Assembly: GCF_937959485.1 (NCBI RefSeq)
Contig: NZ_CALGPY010000011.1
Location: forward strand, 1-14,369
Length of the DNA stretch: 14,369 bases
DNA from: an uncultured Campylobacter sp.
GTDB taxonomy: Bacteria > Campylobacterota > Campylobacteria > Campylobacterales > Campylobacteraceae
Reading direction: 5' to 3'
The notes beneath the pieces are model-generated. The model was not told where the DNA came from and made no database searches. It saw nothing but the letters and a program-made list of their open reading frames with translations. Numbering within the stretch: position 1 is the stretch's first letter; every line of letters begins with the position of its first letter. The position numbers and the translations under genes were made by a program. Below are positions 4,959 through 12,051 of the stretch, in pieces.

Positions 4959-6416
4959 ATGTATGAAGATTTTACGCAAGAGCCAAAGGATGAGCGCGCG
5001 CAAAAGAAGCGCAAAGCTAGGGCGCGCAAGGTAGAAGCAGATCGTAAGCCGGCGCGAGACGCGCCTCGGGGCATGCCGCTTTGGCGCAAGATCGTGCTTG
5101 GCGCGATATTTGCATTTGCGGCTTTTAGCGTGCTCGCTCTGTTTGCGGTTATAAATTCCAGCGACGACTATTCGCCGCGGGACGATGAGCAGATCAAATA
5201 CAGCGATTTTTACAAAAAAGGAGATGAAATTTACGCTCTCGTGGTGGGCGCGGGCTATTTTGCGATACCGGACGCGGATGCGGTGAGCTTTCGGGTTTTG
5301 GATTTCGGCTCCGGCTACCGCTCCAACGTCGCGGCGGATAAAAACGCCGTATATTGCGGAAATATCGCGATGAGCGAGCTAGAGCCCGCGCGCACGAAAG
5401 CCGTAGCGTTCGGATACGTAAGCGATGGGCAAGTTAGCTATTTTTGCGACGGCGAAGCGGTGCGGAACGACGCGTTGGGAGCGTTTAAGCTTACTTATGA
5501 AACCTTGGCGCATATCTTTTGGGATGCGCCCAAGCCGCAAAGCTACCTCTATAAATTTAAGCGAATGGACGCTGCGGATCTACGTCAAATCGCGGGTATG
5601 TATTACGCTGCGCAGGGCTCGCGCGCGTTTTATAAGGGAGAGGTTTTGCCCGGCGCTGATGCCGCGAGCCTGCGCCAGATAGAGGGAAGCGACGGCAGGG
5701 CGAGCGAAGTTTATTCCGCGGACGGCGCGAACGTGTATTTTAAAAACCTGCGCCTTGACGCGCGCGATAACGGCGGGCATTACGAACTTTTGAGGCAGTG
5801 GTTGGACTATTTTTTGTGGGATGCGAAAAGCGGCGACGTTTTTGCGAATGATTTAAAATTTGACCTCGCCGCCGCGCCCTATACTCCGCTAAATAGGCAG
5901 CTCGCGCACTCAAACCATCTGCTTTTTGCCTCCCCTGGCGGCATCTACTATTTCGACGAGAACGACGGAAAGCAAAAGCGCGCGGCAGACAATCCCTTCG
6001 CGGGCGAGATCCACGCGCTTAGCGGCAGCGTATTTCAAAGCGGCGAGCGGATATATTTTTTGGAGCGCGCGGATGTTTGGGGCGGTGGCCGCAGCACTCG
6101 CAGGCTGGTCGCTCGCAAAAGCGGACTTTTCGCGCTCGATCTGCCGCACGAGTGGCGTAAAGTAGGCGGCGTGCACGGCGGGCTATACGGCTGGGTCTAT
6201 TCAAACGGCGGGCGATTTTTCTACTTCGACGATCTGGGCTCTTCGCAGCTGATAGATCGGTGCATTTATGAGATCAGAGATTTAAACTTGGTTGAAATTT
6301 TGCTTCAAAAAAGCAGCCTTGGCACGAGTAAAATTCGCGAGATGATAAAGAGCGGCGGGCTTGAGGCGGTGGACGGCGAGCTGCTTTTTGAGGTAAAGAC
6401 GCGGGTGGAATTTTAG
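4959..6416 (+). CDS. Membrane-anchored DKNYY-repeat protein
   Basis: This 485-residue protein has a strongly basic N-terminus (KKRKARARK, about 16-24), then one membrane segment (about 45-66, IVLGAIFAFAAFSVLALFAV), then a long region predicted to be outside the cytoplasm (N-in, C-out). The ectodomain carries repeats of the DKNYY type: DKNAVYCGN (127-135), an AFYKGEVLPGADAASLRQIEG block (223-243), SADGANVYFKN (253-263) and SPGGIYYFDEND (325-336). DKNYY proteins are surface or periplasmic repeat proteins of unknown function. The start is the ATG at 4959, with GAGG 6 nt before it; an in-frame TTG 12 nt upstream overlaps that ribosome binding site. It stands alone, with its own promoter, and its GC content is high like other coding DNA here. 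Confidence 0.75.
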   Translation: MYEDFTQEPKDERAQKKRKARARKVEADRKPARDAPRGMPLWRKIVLGAIFAFAAFSVLALFAVINSSDDYSPRDDEQIKYSDFYKKGDEIYALVVGAGYFAIPDADAVSFRVLDFGSGYRSNVAADKNAVYCGNIAMSELEPARTKAVAFGYVSDGQVSYFCDGEAVRNDALGAFKLTYETLAHIFWDAPKPQSYLYKFKRMDAADLRQIAGMYYAAQGSRAFYKGEVLPGADAASLRQIEGSDGRASEVYSADGANVYFKNLRLDARDNGGHYELLRQWLDYFLWDAKSGDVFANDLKFDLAAAPYTPLNRQLAHSNHLLFASPGGIYYFDENDGKQKRAADNPFAGEIHALSGSVFQSGERIYFLERADVWGGGRSTRRLVARKSGLFALDLPHEWRKVGGVHGGLYGWVYSNGGRFFYFDDLGSSQLIDRCIYEIRDLNLVEILLQKSSLGTSKIREMIKSGGLEAVDGELLFEVKTRVEF

Positions 6417-6876
6417 GGCGATTTGAGCACAATTCGAGCGCAGAAAGCGCTGCTAAATTTTAAATTTGATTTTGCGTAAATTCATGAAATTTAAGCGGCA
6501 TTGCGGGCTTTGGCACGAACTTAGAATTTCATCGTAAATTCCTTTAGATCGAATGCGCAAATTTCGTTTCGCCATATCGCGACGGCACACGAAGCTTTTA
6601 TATTAGTCACGATATTTGCGGCGTGATGTGCTTAAGTAAGGCATCGCCGTAAAATTTTATTCTCGGTGTGGGACACACGGCGCCAGAGCATAAATTTAAA
6701 AGTCTCAAATCGCAAAGCCGAACGCACAAATTTGGCGCCTAGGCTTGCGAAATGAAATTTAGAGGCGCGGATTTAAAAGCGTAAATCTCTTTTTCGATAT
6801 GAAATTTAACAAAGCAAGCGCGATCAAAGCGCCGTTTTGCAAATTCGCGGGCTTTAAGTGAAGCAAAAACAAAGCG
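6417..6876. other. Gene-free convergent spacer rich in RAATTY
   Basis: This spacer of 460 bp separates the convergent DKNYY and mnmA genes. I see no frame with a ribosome binding site or family resemblance. I count 13 RAATTY words (AAATTT, GAATTT, AAATTC) spread evenly through it. Islands of GC-rich sequence lie between them, giving a mosaic look, as if formerly coding or shuffled sequence were peppered with the word. Confidence 0.65.
6437..6451 (+). terminator. Possible hairpin after the DKNYY gene
   Basis: AGCGC, AGAAA loop and GCGCT form a 5-bp GC-rich stem 20 nt past the stop. The following sequence (GCTAAATTTT) holds only a short T-run, so the terminator call is weak. Confidence 0.25.
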
Positions 6877-7908
6877 CTATTTTATAAATCCACTTGCTAC
6901 TACTCGGTCGCGCTCGTCGTAAAAAACCGCGAGCTGCGCCGGAGCGATGCCCGCTGCGGGCGAGGACAGCACGGCATGCACGCCGCCGTCTTCGCGCGGC
7001 AAAATTTTAACGGGAAGTTTGGCGCTGCGGTAGCGGATCTTAACGCCGAGGCCATGCATATTTAAAATTTCATCCCTGCTTAAAAAGGCGTTAAAATTTT
7101 CGGTGTCGAACTCGTAGGTCGCCAGCTCATCCTTGCCGCCCACGACGATCTCGTTTTTGTGCGGGTCGATGCTTAGCACGAAGTGCGGCTCATGCGCGCC
7201 GTGCACCGTAAAACCGCGGCGCTTGCCGATCGTGTAGTGCATGTAGCCCTCGTGAGTGCCGATGGCGTTGCCTGCGCGATCGCGCACGATGCCGGGCATT
7301 TTGGTGTCCGTATGACGGTTCAAAACGTCGATGTAGGTGGTGTCCACAAAGCAGATCTCGCTGCTTTCGCTCGCAGAAGCGATCTGCGAAAGCTCCGCAT
7401 AGGCGCGCGCAGCCTCTTTGACGTCCTTTTTATACATCCCTCCAAGCGGAAAGAGCATAAACTTAAGCGCGGCAGGATCGATGTTTGCTAAAAAATAGCT
7501 CTGATCTTTGCTAAGATCTATAGCGGCTTTTAAAAGCCCGTCCTCGATACGGACGTAATGCCCCGTAGCTAGGCGCTCAAAGCCCCGCTCGCGCGCGAAT
7601 TCCAAGAGCTTACCGAGCTTTATGCGGCGGTTACACAGCGCGCACGGATTTGGCGTAAGACCGCCGATATAGGCCTGCACGAAGGGCTCGTAAACGTCGC
7701 GATTAAAATCCTCCTGCAGATCCAAAATGTGGATTTTTATACCCAAAAACTCGCCCACCTTGCAGACTTTGGCGATGTTTGCTTCGTGATAGCCGGGCTT
7801 TGCGTGCAGCTTCATATAGCAGCCCTGCACCTCGTGCCCCGCGTCTTGCAGTAGCTTCGCGCACATTGAGCTATCCACGCCGCCGCTCATCGCGACTAAA
7901 ATTTTCAT
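6877..7908 (-). CDS. mnmA: tRNA-specific 2-thiouridylase
   Basis: This 343-residue enzyme installs the 2-thio group on the wobble uridine (U34) of tRNAs for Lys, Glu and Gln, using ATP to activate the base and a persulfide as sulfur source. The PP-loop SGGVDSS (8-14) binds ATP. The catalytic cysteine pair is present: C92 in GLTPNPCALCNRRIK and C186 in SSEICFVD. The tRNA-binding signatures THEGYMHYTIGKRRG and the C-terminal beta-barrel are also present. Length is at the short end of normal. The start has AAGGAG at good spacing, lying inside the end of the upstream LOG-family gene. The two genes overlap by 4 nt (ATGA), so they are translationally coupled. Confidence 0.97.
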   Translation of the reverse strand: MKILVAMSGGVDSSMCAKLLQDAGHEVQGCYMKLHAKPGYHEANIAKVCKVGEFLGIKIHILDLQEDFNRDVYEPFVQAYIGGLTPNPCALCNRRIKLGKLLEFARERGFERLATGHYVRIEDGLLKAAIDLSKDQSYFLANIDPAALKFMLFPLGGMYKKDVKEAARAYAELSQIASASESSEICFVDTTYIDVLNRHTDTKMPGIVRDRAGNAIGTHEGYMHYTIGKRRGFTVHGAHEPHFVLSIDPHKNEIVVGGKDELATYEFDTENFNAFLSRDEILNMHGLGVKIRYRSAKLPVKILPREDGGVHAVLSSPAAGIAPAQLAVFYDERDRVVASGFIK

Positions 7909-8510
7909 TCGTTCTCCTTACGTCGCACATCTGCCAAAATTTCATCCACGCTGTCGCAGAGTTTGAAATTTTGCAGATCGCTTTCGTTTATCGCGCCAGA
8001 TTTTAGCAGCGAAGTGCGGAAAAACTCCATTAGCGGCGCGTAGAATTCCTCGTCGTAAAGATAGATCTGCGCGCGTTTAAAGCCCGTCTGCACCAGCACT
8101 AAAATTTCAAAAAATTCATCCAGCGTCCCAAATCCGCCAGGAAAGATGACGAAAATTTCGCTGTTTTCGATGAGAGCGCCTTTGCGCGGCGCAAATGCCG
8201 AAAATTTCGCGCCCTGCGTCAAAAAGCCGTTGCTTTTTTGTTCAAACGGCAGCATGATGTTAAAGCCCACGCTGTGCGTTCTTGCTCTCGCAAATGCGCC
8301 TCGGTTGGCGCCTTGCATAATGCCGCCACCGCCTCCGGTGATGATCGAGTATCCTAAATCGGCAAGCCCCTCGCAGAGCTTTTGCGCGTCTTTTACGTAA
8401 CGATTATCCTCGCTAAAGCGCGCCGAGCCGAAGATCGTGGCGCTTTTGCCCACGTTTTTGAGATTGTCGCGGGCGATTTTGATGTCTTTTAAAATTTCTT
8501 TTAACTGCAT
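7905..8510 (-). CDS. LOG-family Rossmann-fold protein (TIGR00730-like)
   Basis: This 201-residue protein belongs to the LOG group, once called lysine decarboxylase-like. Characterised members remove the base from nucleoside 5'-monophosphates (phosphoribohydrolase activity). The two signatures are present: GGGGGIMQGANRGA (59-72) and PGGFGTLDEFFE (124-135), the PGGxGTxxE motif holding catalytic and phosphate-binding residues. R109 in the APRKGALIE segment also fits. It is a soluble cytoplasmic protein. Its stop overlaps the mnmA start by 4 nt, so the two form an operon. The start has only a weak AG-rich ribosome binding site, but upstream frame extension is short and unsupported. The cellular substrate in this organism is unknown. 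Confidence 0.9.
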   Translation of the reverse strand: MQLKEILKDIKIARDNLKNVGKSATIFGSARFSEDNRYVKDAQKLCEGLADLGYSIITGGGGGIMQGANRGAFARARTHSVGFNIMLPFEQKSNGFLTQGAKFSAFAPRKGALIENSEIFVIFPGGFGTLDEFFEILVLVQTGFKRAQIYLYDEEFYAPLMEFFRTSLLKSGAINESDLQNFKLCDSVDEILADVRRKENE

Positions 8511-8596
8511 GATTAATCTATCTTTTATGTATATTATTTAAAATTTTAGTTTTAAGAATACCATTAAATTTTTAAAATTCCGTTTAAAATGGCAGA

Positions 8597-8626
8597 ATTT
8601 ACGTGATTTAAAATCTCGTCGTAAAT
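8597..8626 (-). terminator. Inverted repeat at the end of the FlhG-like gene
   Basis: ATTTACG (8597-8603) and CGTAAAT (8620-8626) form a 7-bp stem touching the stop codon, with a palindromic GATTTAAAATC inside the loop. There is no T-tract. It may weakly separate the aroQ-to-flhG genes from the LOG-mnmA pair. Confidence 0.25.
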
Positions 8627-9843
8627 CATACTAGGTTGCTAAGCTTTCGTAAGAATCCGCCGACGCCGCGGTAAGCGCTCATATCGATCGGCTCGCAGCC
8701 CTGCTTGCTCAAAAATCGCGAGACGCTCTGTCTAAGCGCGATGGTAGCTGGCGAAAACGGATAGTGCGAGTTAAAAAGCGCGCGATTTTGTGAGCAGATG
8801 GCTACTTGTTTGCAAAACGGCACAAAGCCTAGCAGTTTAAAGCCCAGTTCGCTTATATTGCGGTGTGCAACCGACTTTAGATTGTCGTAGATCATAACGG
8901 CATCATCCTCGCTTGCGGTGAAATTTAGCAAAAACAAAACCTCTTTTTTGCTCGCTCCAAGCGTCTTTAAAAGCGCGTAGGTGTTGCTGATCGAGCAGGG
9001 TTCGTTCGCGCACAGCACGATATTTTCGTCGCCGATGCTCAAAAAATCTCCAAGATACTCAAGCCCCACATCGATCAAAATAAAATCGAAGATTCCCGCC
9101 TCTTTCAGCTCGCTTGCGAAGCGAGCGGGGCTTTCGTGAGCTTTTGCACTCGCGGAATTTCCTGCTTCTTCTGGATTTGATGAGCGGGTGGAATTTTTCA
9201 TTTCATCTTCACTCGCGGAATTTTGAGAATTCTCGTCAGGGATTGAATTTTGCTTGGTGAAATCGTCGCTTTTAAAATTCTCTAGGCTTTTTGATTCTGT
9301 AAAATTCCATCCATCTTCGCAATTCTGCGGCTTTTTGGCTGCACAATTCGTAGAATTTTTTGCAGCGTTTGTTATTGAATTTGAAGCGGCGGAATTTTCT
9401 GAGTTGTTTTTGCCATCAGAGTTCGTGAGTTTTTGCGCGTAATTGTGCGAGCTGAGACTTTCGTCGCCTTCCCGGTTTTGTGCGCTACCCATAGAATTTT
9501 GCATGACGCAATCGTCTGCGCTAGAGCTTGCGTTTTTGATGGAATTTTGCGCCGCAGAATTCGTGCTATTTGTAGAATTTTGTGAAGACGCGGGATTTTG
9601 TGAAGCAAGTGCGGGCGAGACAAGCGTTAAATTTTGCGAAATTTTTATTGCGATGGCGCTTGGTAGCGAAATCCTCTTTCTTTGCAAAGCGTTTAAGATG
9701 ATCTCCTGATTGTTTAAATTTGGCGCTTCTATGATCGCCGTGCGGTAGCCCTGCTCGCTTAGAATTTCGGCGAAATTTGCTGCAATCACGCTCTTGCCGA
9801 CTCCGCCCTTGGCGCTTAAAAAATTTACGATTTTAGTTTGCAT
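8626..9843 (-). CDS. FlhG/MinD-like ATPase with an Asn/Ser-rich insert
   Basis: This 405-residue P-loop ATPase of the ParA/MinD class begins with Walker A AKGGVGKS (11-18, signature Lys12). Walker B is FILIDVG (254-260). The C-terminal tail (about 388-405, GVGGFLRKLSNLV) resembles the MinD/FlhG amphipathic membrane-targeting helix. The usual deviant Walker A' aspartates (DAD) are replaced by IEAPNLNN (38-45), so dimerisation-dependent hydrolysis may be impaired. The N-terminal FlhF-activating extension of FlhG is missing. Residues 82-242 are a low-complexity insert with 15 Asn-Ser pairs, located in the loop before Walker B. It follows folK with a 19-nt overlap and has AGAGGA before its start. 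In C. jejuni the same place holds flhF then flhG; here flhF and downstream flagellar genes are absent. It may be a remnant or repurposed flhG; another MinD-like role is possible. Confidence 0.8.
   Translation of the reverse strand: MQTKIVNFLSAKGGVGKSVIAANFAEILSEQGYRTAIIEAPNLNNQEIILNALQRKRISLPSAIAIKISQNLTLVSPALASQNPASSQNSTNSTNSAAQNSIKNASSSADDCVMQNSMGSAQNREGDESLSSHNYAQKLTNSDGKNNSENSAASNSITNAAKNSTNCAAKKPQNCEDGWNFTESKSLENFKSDDFTKQNSIPDENSQNSASEDEMKNSTRSSNPEEAGNSASAKAHESPARFASELKEAGIFDFILIDVGLEYLGDFLSIGDENIVLCANEPCSISNTYALLKTLGASKKEVLFLLNFTASEDDAVMIYDNLKSVAHRNISELGFKLLGFVPFCKQVAICSQNRALFNSHYPFSPATIALRQSVSRFLSKQGCEPIDMSAYRGVGGFLRKLSNLV
9118..9600 (-). repeat. RAATTY-rich low-complexity insert within the FlhG-like gene
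   Basis: The DNA encoding residues 82-242 contains 12 GAATTT/AAATTC words plus two GAATTC sites in 483 bp. Most lie so that the minus strand reads CAAAATTC in frame as Gln-Asn-Ser. This makes the protein stretch rich in QNS, TNS, KNS and ENS. The flanking ATPase-core DNA has few such words. The frame is intact throughout. Confidence 0.85.
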
Positions 9844-10361
9844 ATCAGTCCTCTTTTAAATTTCATCTCTCCAAGTGGCAAAATCACGCTTATGCGCTCG
9901 CAAACACCCGGATGCGGCAGCGCGAGCCGTTCGCAGGCACGCACCTTTGCGCTTGTGTATAAAATATCCACGTCCAGCGTGCGCGGCGCGTTTTTGAAGC
10001 TTCTTTTGCGTCCAAATCGTAGCTCTGCGCGCTGCATAATTTTAAGCAATGTAAGCGGCGACAGAGAGCTTTGCACGAGCATTACGGCGTTTAAAAAATC
10101 GGGCTGATCTAAAAAGCCGAACGGCTTGTTTTTTAAGATCAAGGAATTTTGCGCTACGAAAAAGCGCGCATCGCTTTGCAAAACGCGATAAAATCGCTCG
10201 AAGTGTCGCCTGACATCCCCTAAATTCCCGCCGAGCCCGAGCAGGTATAAATTTTTAAAATTTCCGCGCTCGCGGCGCCTCATCGGGAAAACTGCGCTTT
10301 TTACGACGCATAGCGCGTCCGCGCACTCGTAAAATCCGTTTTTCTTAAGTCGCACATTCAT
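9825..10361 (-). CDS. folK: 2-amino-4-hydroxy-6-hydroxymethyldihydropteridine pyrophosphokinase
   Basis: This 178-residue HPPK transfers pyrophosphate from ATP to 6-hydroxymethyl-7,8-dihydropterin, giving the substrate of dihydropteroate synthase in folate synthesis. Family marks are GLGGNLGD (42-49), QPDFLNAV (86-93), PRTLDVDIL (126-134, metal-binding aspartates) and LPHPGVCERISVILPL (148-163). About 35 residues precede the domain, an extension I also recall in Campylobacter homologues. The start at 10361 lies 5 nt after the M24 peptidase stop and its ribosome binding site is weak, so an internal start cannot be excluded. It overlaps the downstream FlhG-like gene by 19 nt. Confidence 0.93.
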   Translation of the reverse strand: MNVRLKKNGFYECADALCVVKSAVFPMRRRERGNFKNLYLLGLGGNLGDVRRHFERFYRVLQSDARFFVAQNSLILKNKPFGFLDQPDFLNAVMLVQSSLSPLTLLKIMQRAELRFGRKRSFKNAPRTLDVDILYTSAKVRACERLALPHPGVCERISVILPLGEMKFKRGLICKLKS

Positions 10362-10366
10362 CGGGT

Positions 10367-11410
10367 CTACTCGCTTAAAATTTCAGCCCCGTTTTCGCGC
10401 ACGACCACGACGTCCTCGATACGCACGCCAAACTCGCCGGGCAAGTAAATCCCAGGCTCCACGCTAAAGACCATACCCTCTTTTAGCACGGTATCTCCGC
10501 GCTTTGAGATGAACGGAAGCTCGTGGATATCGACTCCGACGCCGTGCCCCGTGCTGTGGAAAAACGCTTCGCCAAAGCCCTGTCTCGCGATAAAATCCCT
10601 AGCCGCCGCGTCGATCTCGCGCGCCTTTTTGCCGGGCATAACCGCCGCGATCGCCAGAGCTTGCGCCTCTTTTACGATCTCGTAAATTTCTTGCCGTTTG
10701 GCGTTTTTAAAATTTTGCTCCTTGCCGAAGTTAAAATTTTCGTCAAAGTACGCCGTGCGCGTCCTATCCGAGCAGTAACGATTAAATTTAACCCCCGCGT
10801 CAAGCAGGAGTAAATCGCCATATCGCAAGCGCTTTTTACCGGGCAATGCGTGCGCCTTTGCGGCATTTTCGTTGATCGCGACGATAGGCGAAAAGCTAAG
10901 CGCGAGCTCGCCCTTTTTTTTAAAGATAAGCTCGGCGTTAAAAAACAGCTCCTCTTCGCTCATGCCTTCGCCCTCGGCGCGCACGAACGCGGCAAATTCG
11001 TCAAATCTTTCCGCACCTAACTGCGCCGCTTGCTTTAAAATTTTTATCTCATCCTCTGATTTTATTATGCGCGAAATTTGCGAAAAATTCGCCCGCGCCT
11101 TAAATCTTATCCCAAGCCCCTTGCTCAGAGCTTCCCACTCGCCCGCACTAAAATCGTACGGGTTGTAGCTAAGCTCCTTTATGCCGGCCTTTCGCAAAAA
11201 CAGCCGCGTGTCTTTTATCAAATTTCGCTCGACCTCGATAACCTCGGTATCTTGGCAAAGTTCGCGCGCCTCGATACTATAACGCGCATCGGTGAGGAAA
11301 AATTTGCGCCCACCAAGACTTAAAAATATCGCGTTGTCGCAGCTGTATCCGCACTCGCGAAATACGGCGTTTTCGTCCTTTAGGATAAAATTTTTCAAAT
11401 TTAATCCCAA
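10367..11410 (-). CDS. M24 metallopeptidase (Xaa-Pro aminopeptidase/dipeptidase)
   Basis: This protein of about 347 residues has an N-terminal creatinase-like domain (1-115) and a pita-bread catalytic domain. All five metal ligands are visible: D204 (LLLDAG), D215 (CSDRTRT), H289 (STGHGVG), E318 (SVEPG) and E332 (GVRIED). It should remove an N-terminal residue ahead of proline or split Xaa-Pro dipeptides, acting in the cytoplasm. The start is uncertain. The frame opens with TTG at 11410, 2 nt after the aroQ stop. A second TTG at 11398 would give MKNFILKDENAVF and has GGGA at fair spacing. No ATG is available near the domain start. It is co-transcribed with aroQ and folK. This gene is an addition relative to the C. 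jejuni aroQ-folK order as I recall it. Confidence 0.92.
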   Translation of the reverse strand: MGLNLKNFILKDENAVFRECGYSCDNAIFLSLGGRKFFLTDARYSIEARELCQDTEVIEVERNLIKDTRLFLRKAGIKELSYNPYDFSAGEWEALSKGLGIRFKARANFSQISRIIKSEDEIKILKQAAQLGAERFDEFAAFVRAEGEGMSEEELFFNAELIFKKKGELALSFSPIVAINENAAKAHALPGKKRLRYGDLLLLDAGVKFNRYCSDRTRTAYFDENFNFGKEQNFKNAKRQEIYEIVKEAQALAIAAVMPGKKAREIDAAARDFIARQGFGEAFFHSTGHGVGVDIHELPFISKRGDTVLKEGMVFSVEPGIYLPGEFGVRIEDVVVVRENGAEILSE

Positions 11411-11412
11411 AC

Positions 11413-11880
11413 TTATTTGGCTTTCTGTTCGGCTCTGGCAGCTTTGATCTGCTCAAAGATTTGAATCATTCCGATCATCGCCAGATGGTATCCCACGGGA
11501 CCGAAACCGATAATCTGACCTGCAGTTACGGGTGCTATTAAACTTTTTTGTCTAAGCTCCTCTCTGCGAGCGATGTTTGAGATATGCACTTCGATCACGG
11601 GCAGACTGACTGCGGCGAGCGCATCGCGGATAGCGAGCGAAGTGTGCGTGTAGGCGGCGGGATTGATGATGATGCCGTCGCAGGTGCCGAAGCACTCTTG
11701 GATCTTATCGACGATCTCGCCTTCAAAATTGCTCTGGAAAAACTCGATCTCGTTGCCGCTCTGATCGGCGACCGCCTTCATCTGCTTATGGATATCCTCC
11801 ATCTTCATAACCCCGTAAATAGCGGGCTCGCGCATACCAAGCATATTGATATTCGGTCCTTGAATCACCATAATTTTCAT
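11413..11880 (-). CDS. aroQ: Type II 3-dehydroquinate dehydratase
   Basis: This 155-residue enzyme converts 3-dehydroquinate to 3-dehydroshikimate, the third step towards chorismate. Catalytic features are intact: the start MKIMVIQGPNINMLGMREPAIYG with R17 and the flexible-loop Y22; N73 in INPAAYTHTS; H99 in EVHISN; and an R-R-E-E-L-R segment. Length is that of the dodecameric type II enzyme. AAGGA lies before the ATG and a perfect TATAAT (minus, 11913-11918) 33 nt upstream. It heads a tightly packed operon (aroQ, M24 peptidase, folK, FlhG-like). Its chorismate product feeds the futalosine menaquinone route served by the divergent deaminase gene. Confidence 0.97.
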   Translation of the reverse strand: MKIMVIQGPNINMLGMREPAIYGVMKMEDIHKQMKAVADQSGNEIEFFQSNFEGEIVDKIQECFGTCDGIIINPAAYTHTSLAIRDALAAVSLPVIEVHISNIARREELRQKSLIAPVTAGQIIGFGPVGYHLAMIGMIQIFEQIKAARAEQKAK

Positions 11881-11912
11881 TTTTGTGTCCTTATTTTGAA
11901 ATTTAAGCGAAA

Positions 11913-11918
11913 ATTATA
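11913..11918 (-). promoter_or_regulatory. -10 box of the aroQ operon
   Basis: A perfect TATAAT on the minus strand, preceded by GGT, lies 33 nt upstream of the aroQ start. It is in a 171-bp divergent spacer shared with the aminofutalosine deaminase gene. Confidence 0.6.
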
Positions 11919-12018
11919 ACCAAAGCGAGCTTATTTTTTACTATGACGCCAAATTTACCCGTTCAAGCTAAACGATAAAATTTTATCTCTAAATTTAGCG
12001 CGAAATAGAATTTTATGC

Positions 12019-12024
12019 TAAAAT
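12019..12024 (+). promoter_or_regulatory. -10 box of the aminofutalosine deaminase gene
   Basis: TAAAAT within TATGCTAAAATCACGCG lies 27 nt upstream of the ATG at 12052. It is almost the same string as at luxS (TATGTTAAAATCGCCGCG). Confidence 0.5.
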
Positions 12025-12051
12025 CACGCGCTGTTTTAGATAAGGAAAACG

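Noticed and set aside
6660..6745. Two GGCGCC palindromes and a GTGT-GGG-ACAC hairpin as a possible attachment site or RNA
   Set aside because: The stems are only 4-6 bp, there are no tRNA or integrase features nearby, and GGCGCC is expected in this GC-rich coding-like DNA.
9254..9709. Plus-strand open frames opposite the Asn/Ser-rich insert
   Set aside because: They arise from the repeated GAATTTTG word lacking stops in several frames. They have no ribosome binding sites, and the minus frame continues the ATPase on both sides.
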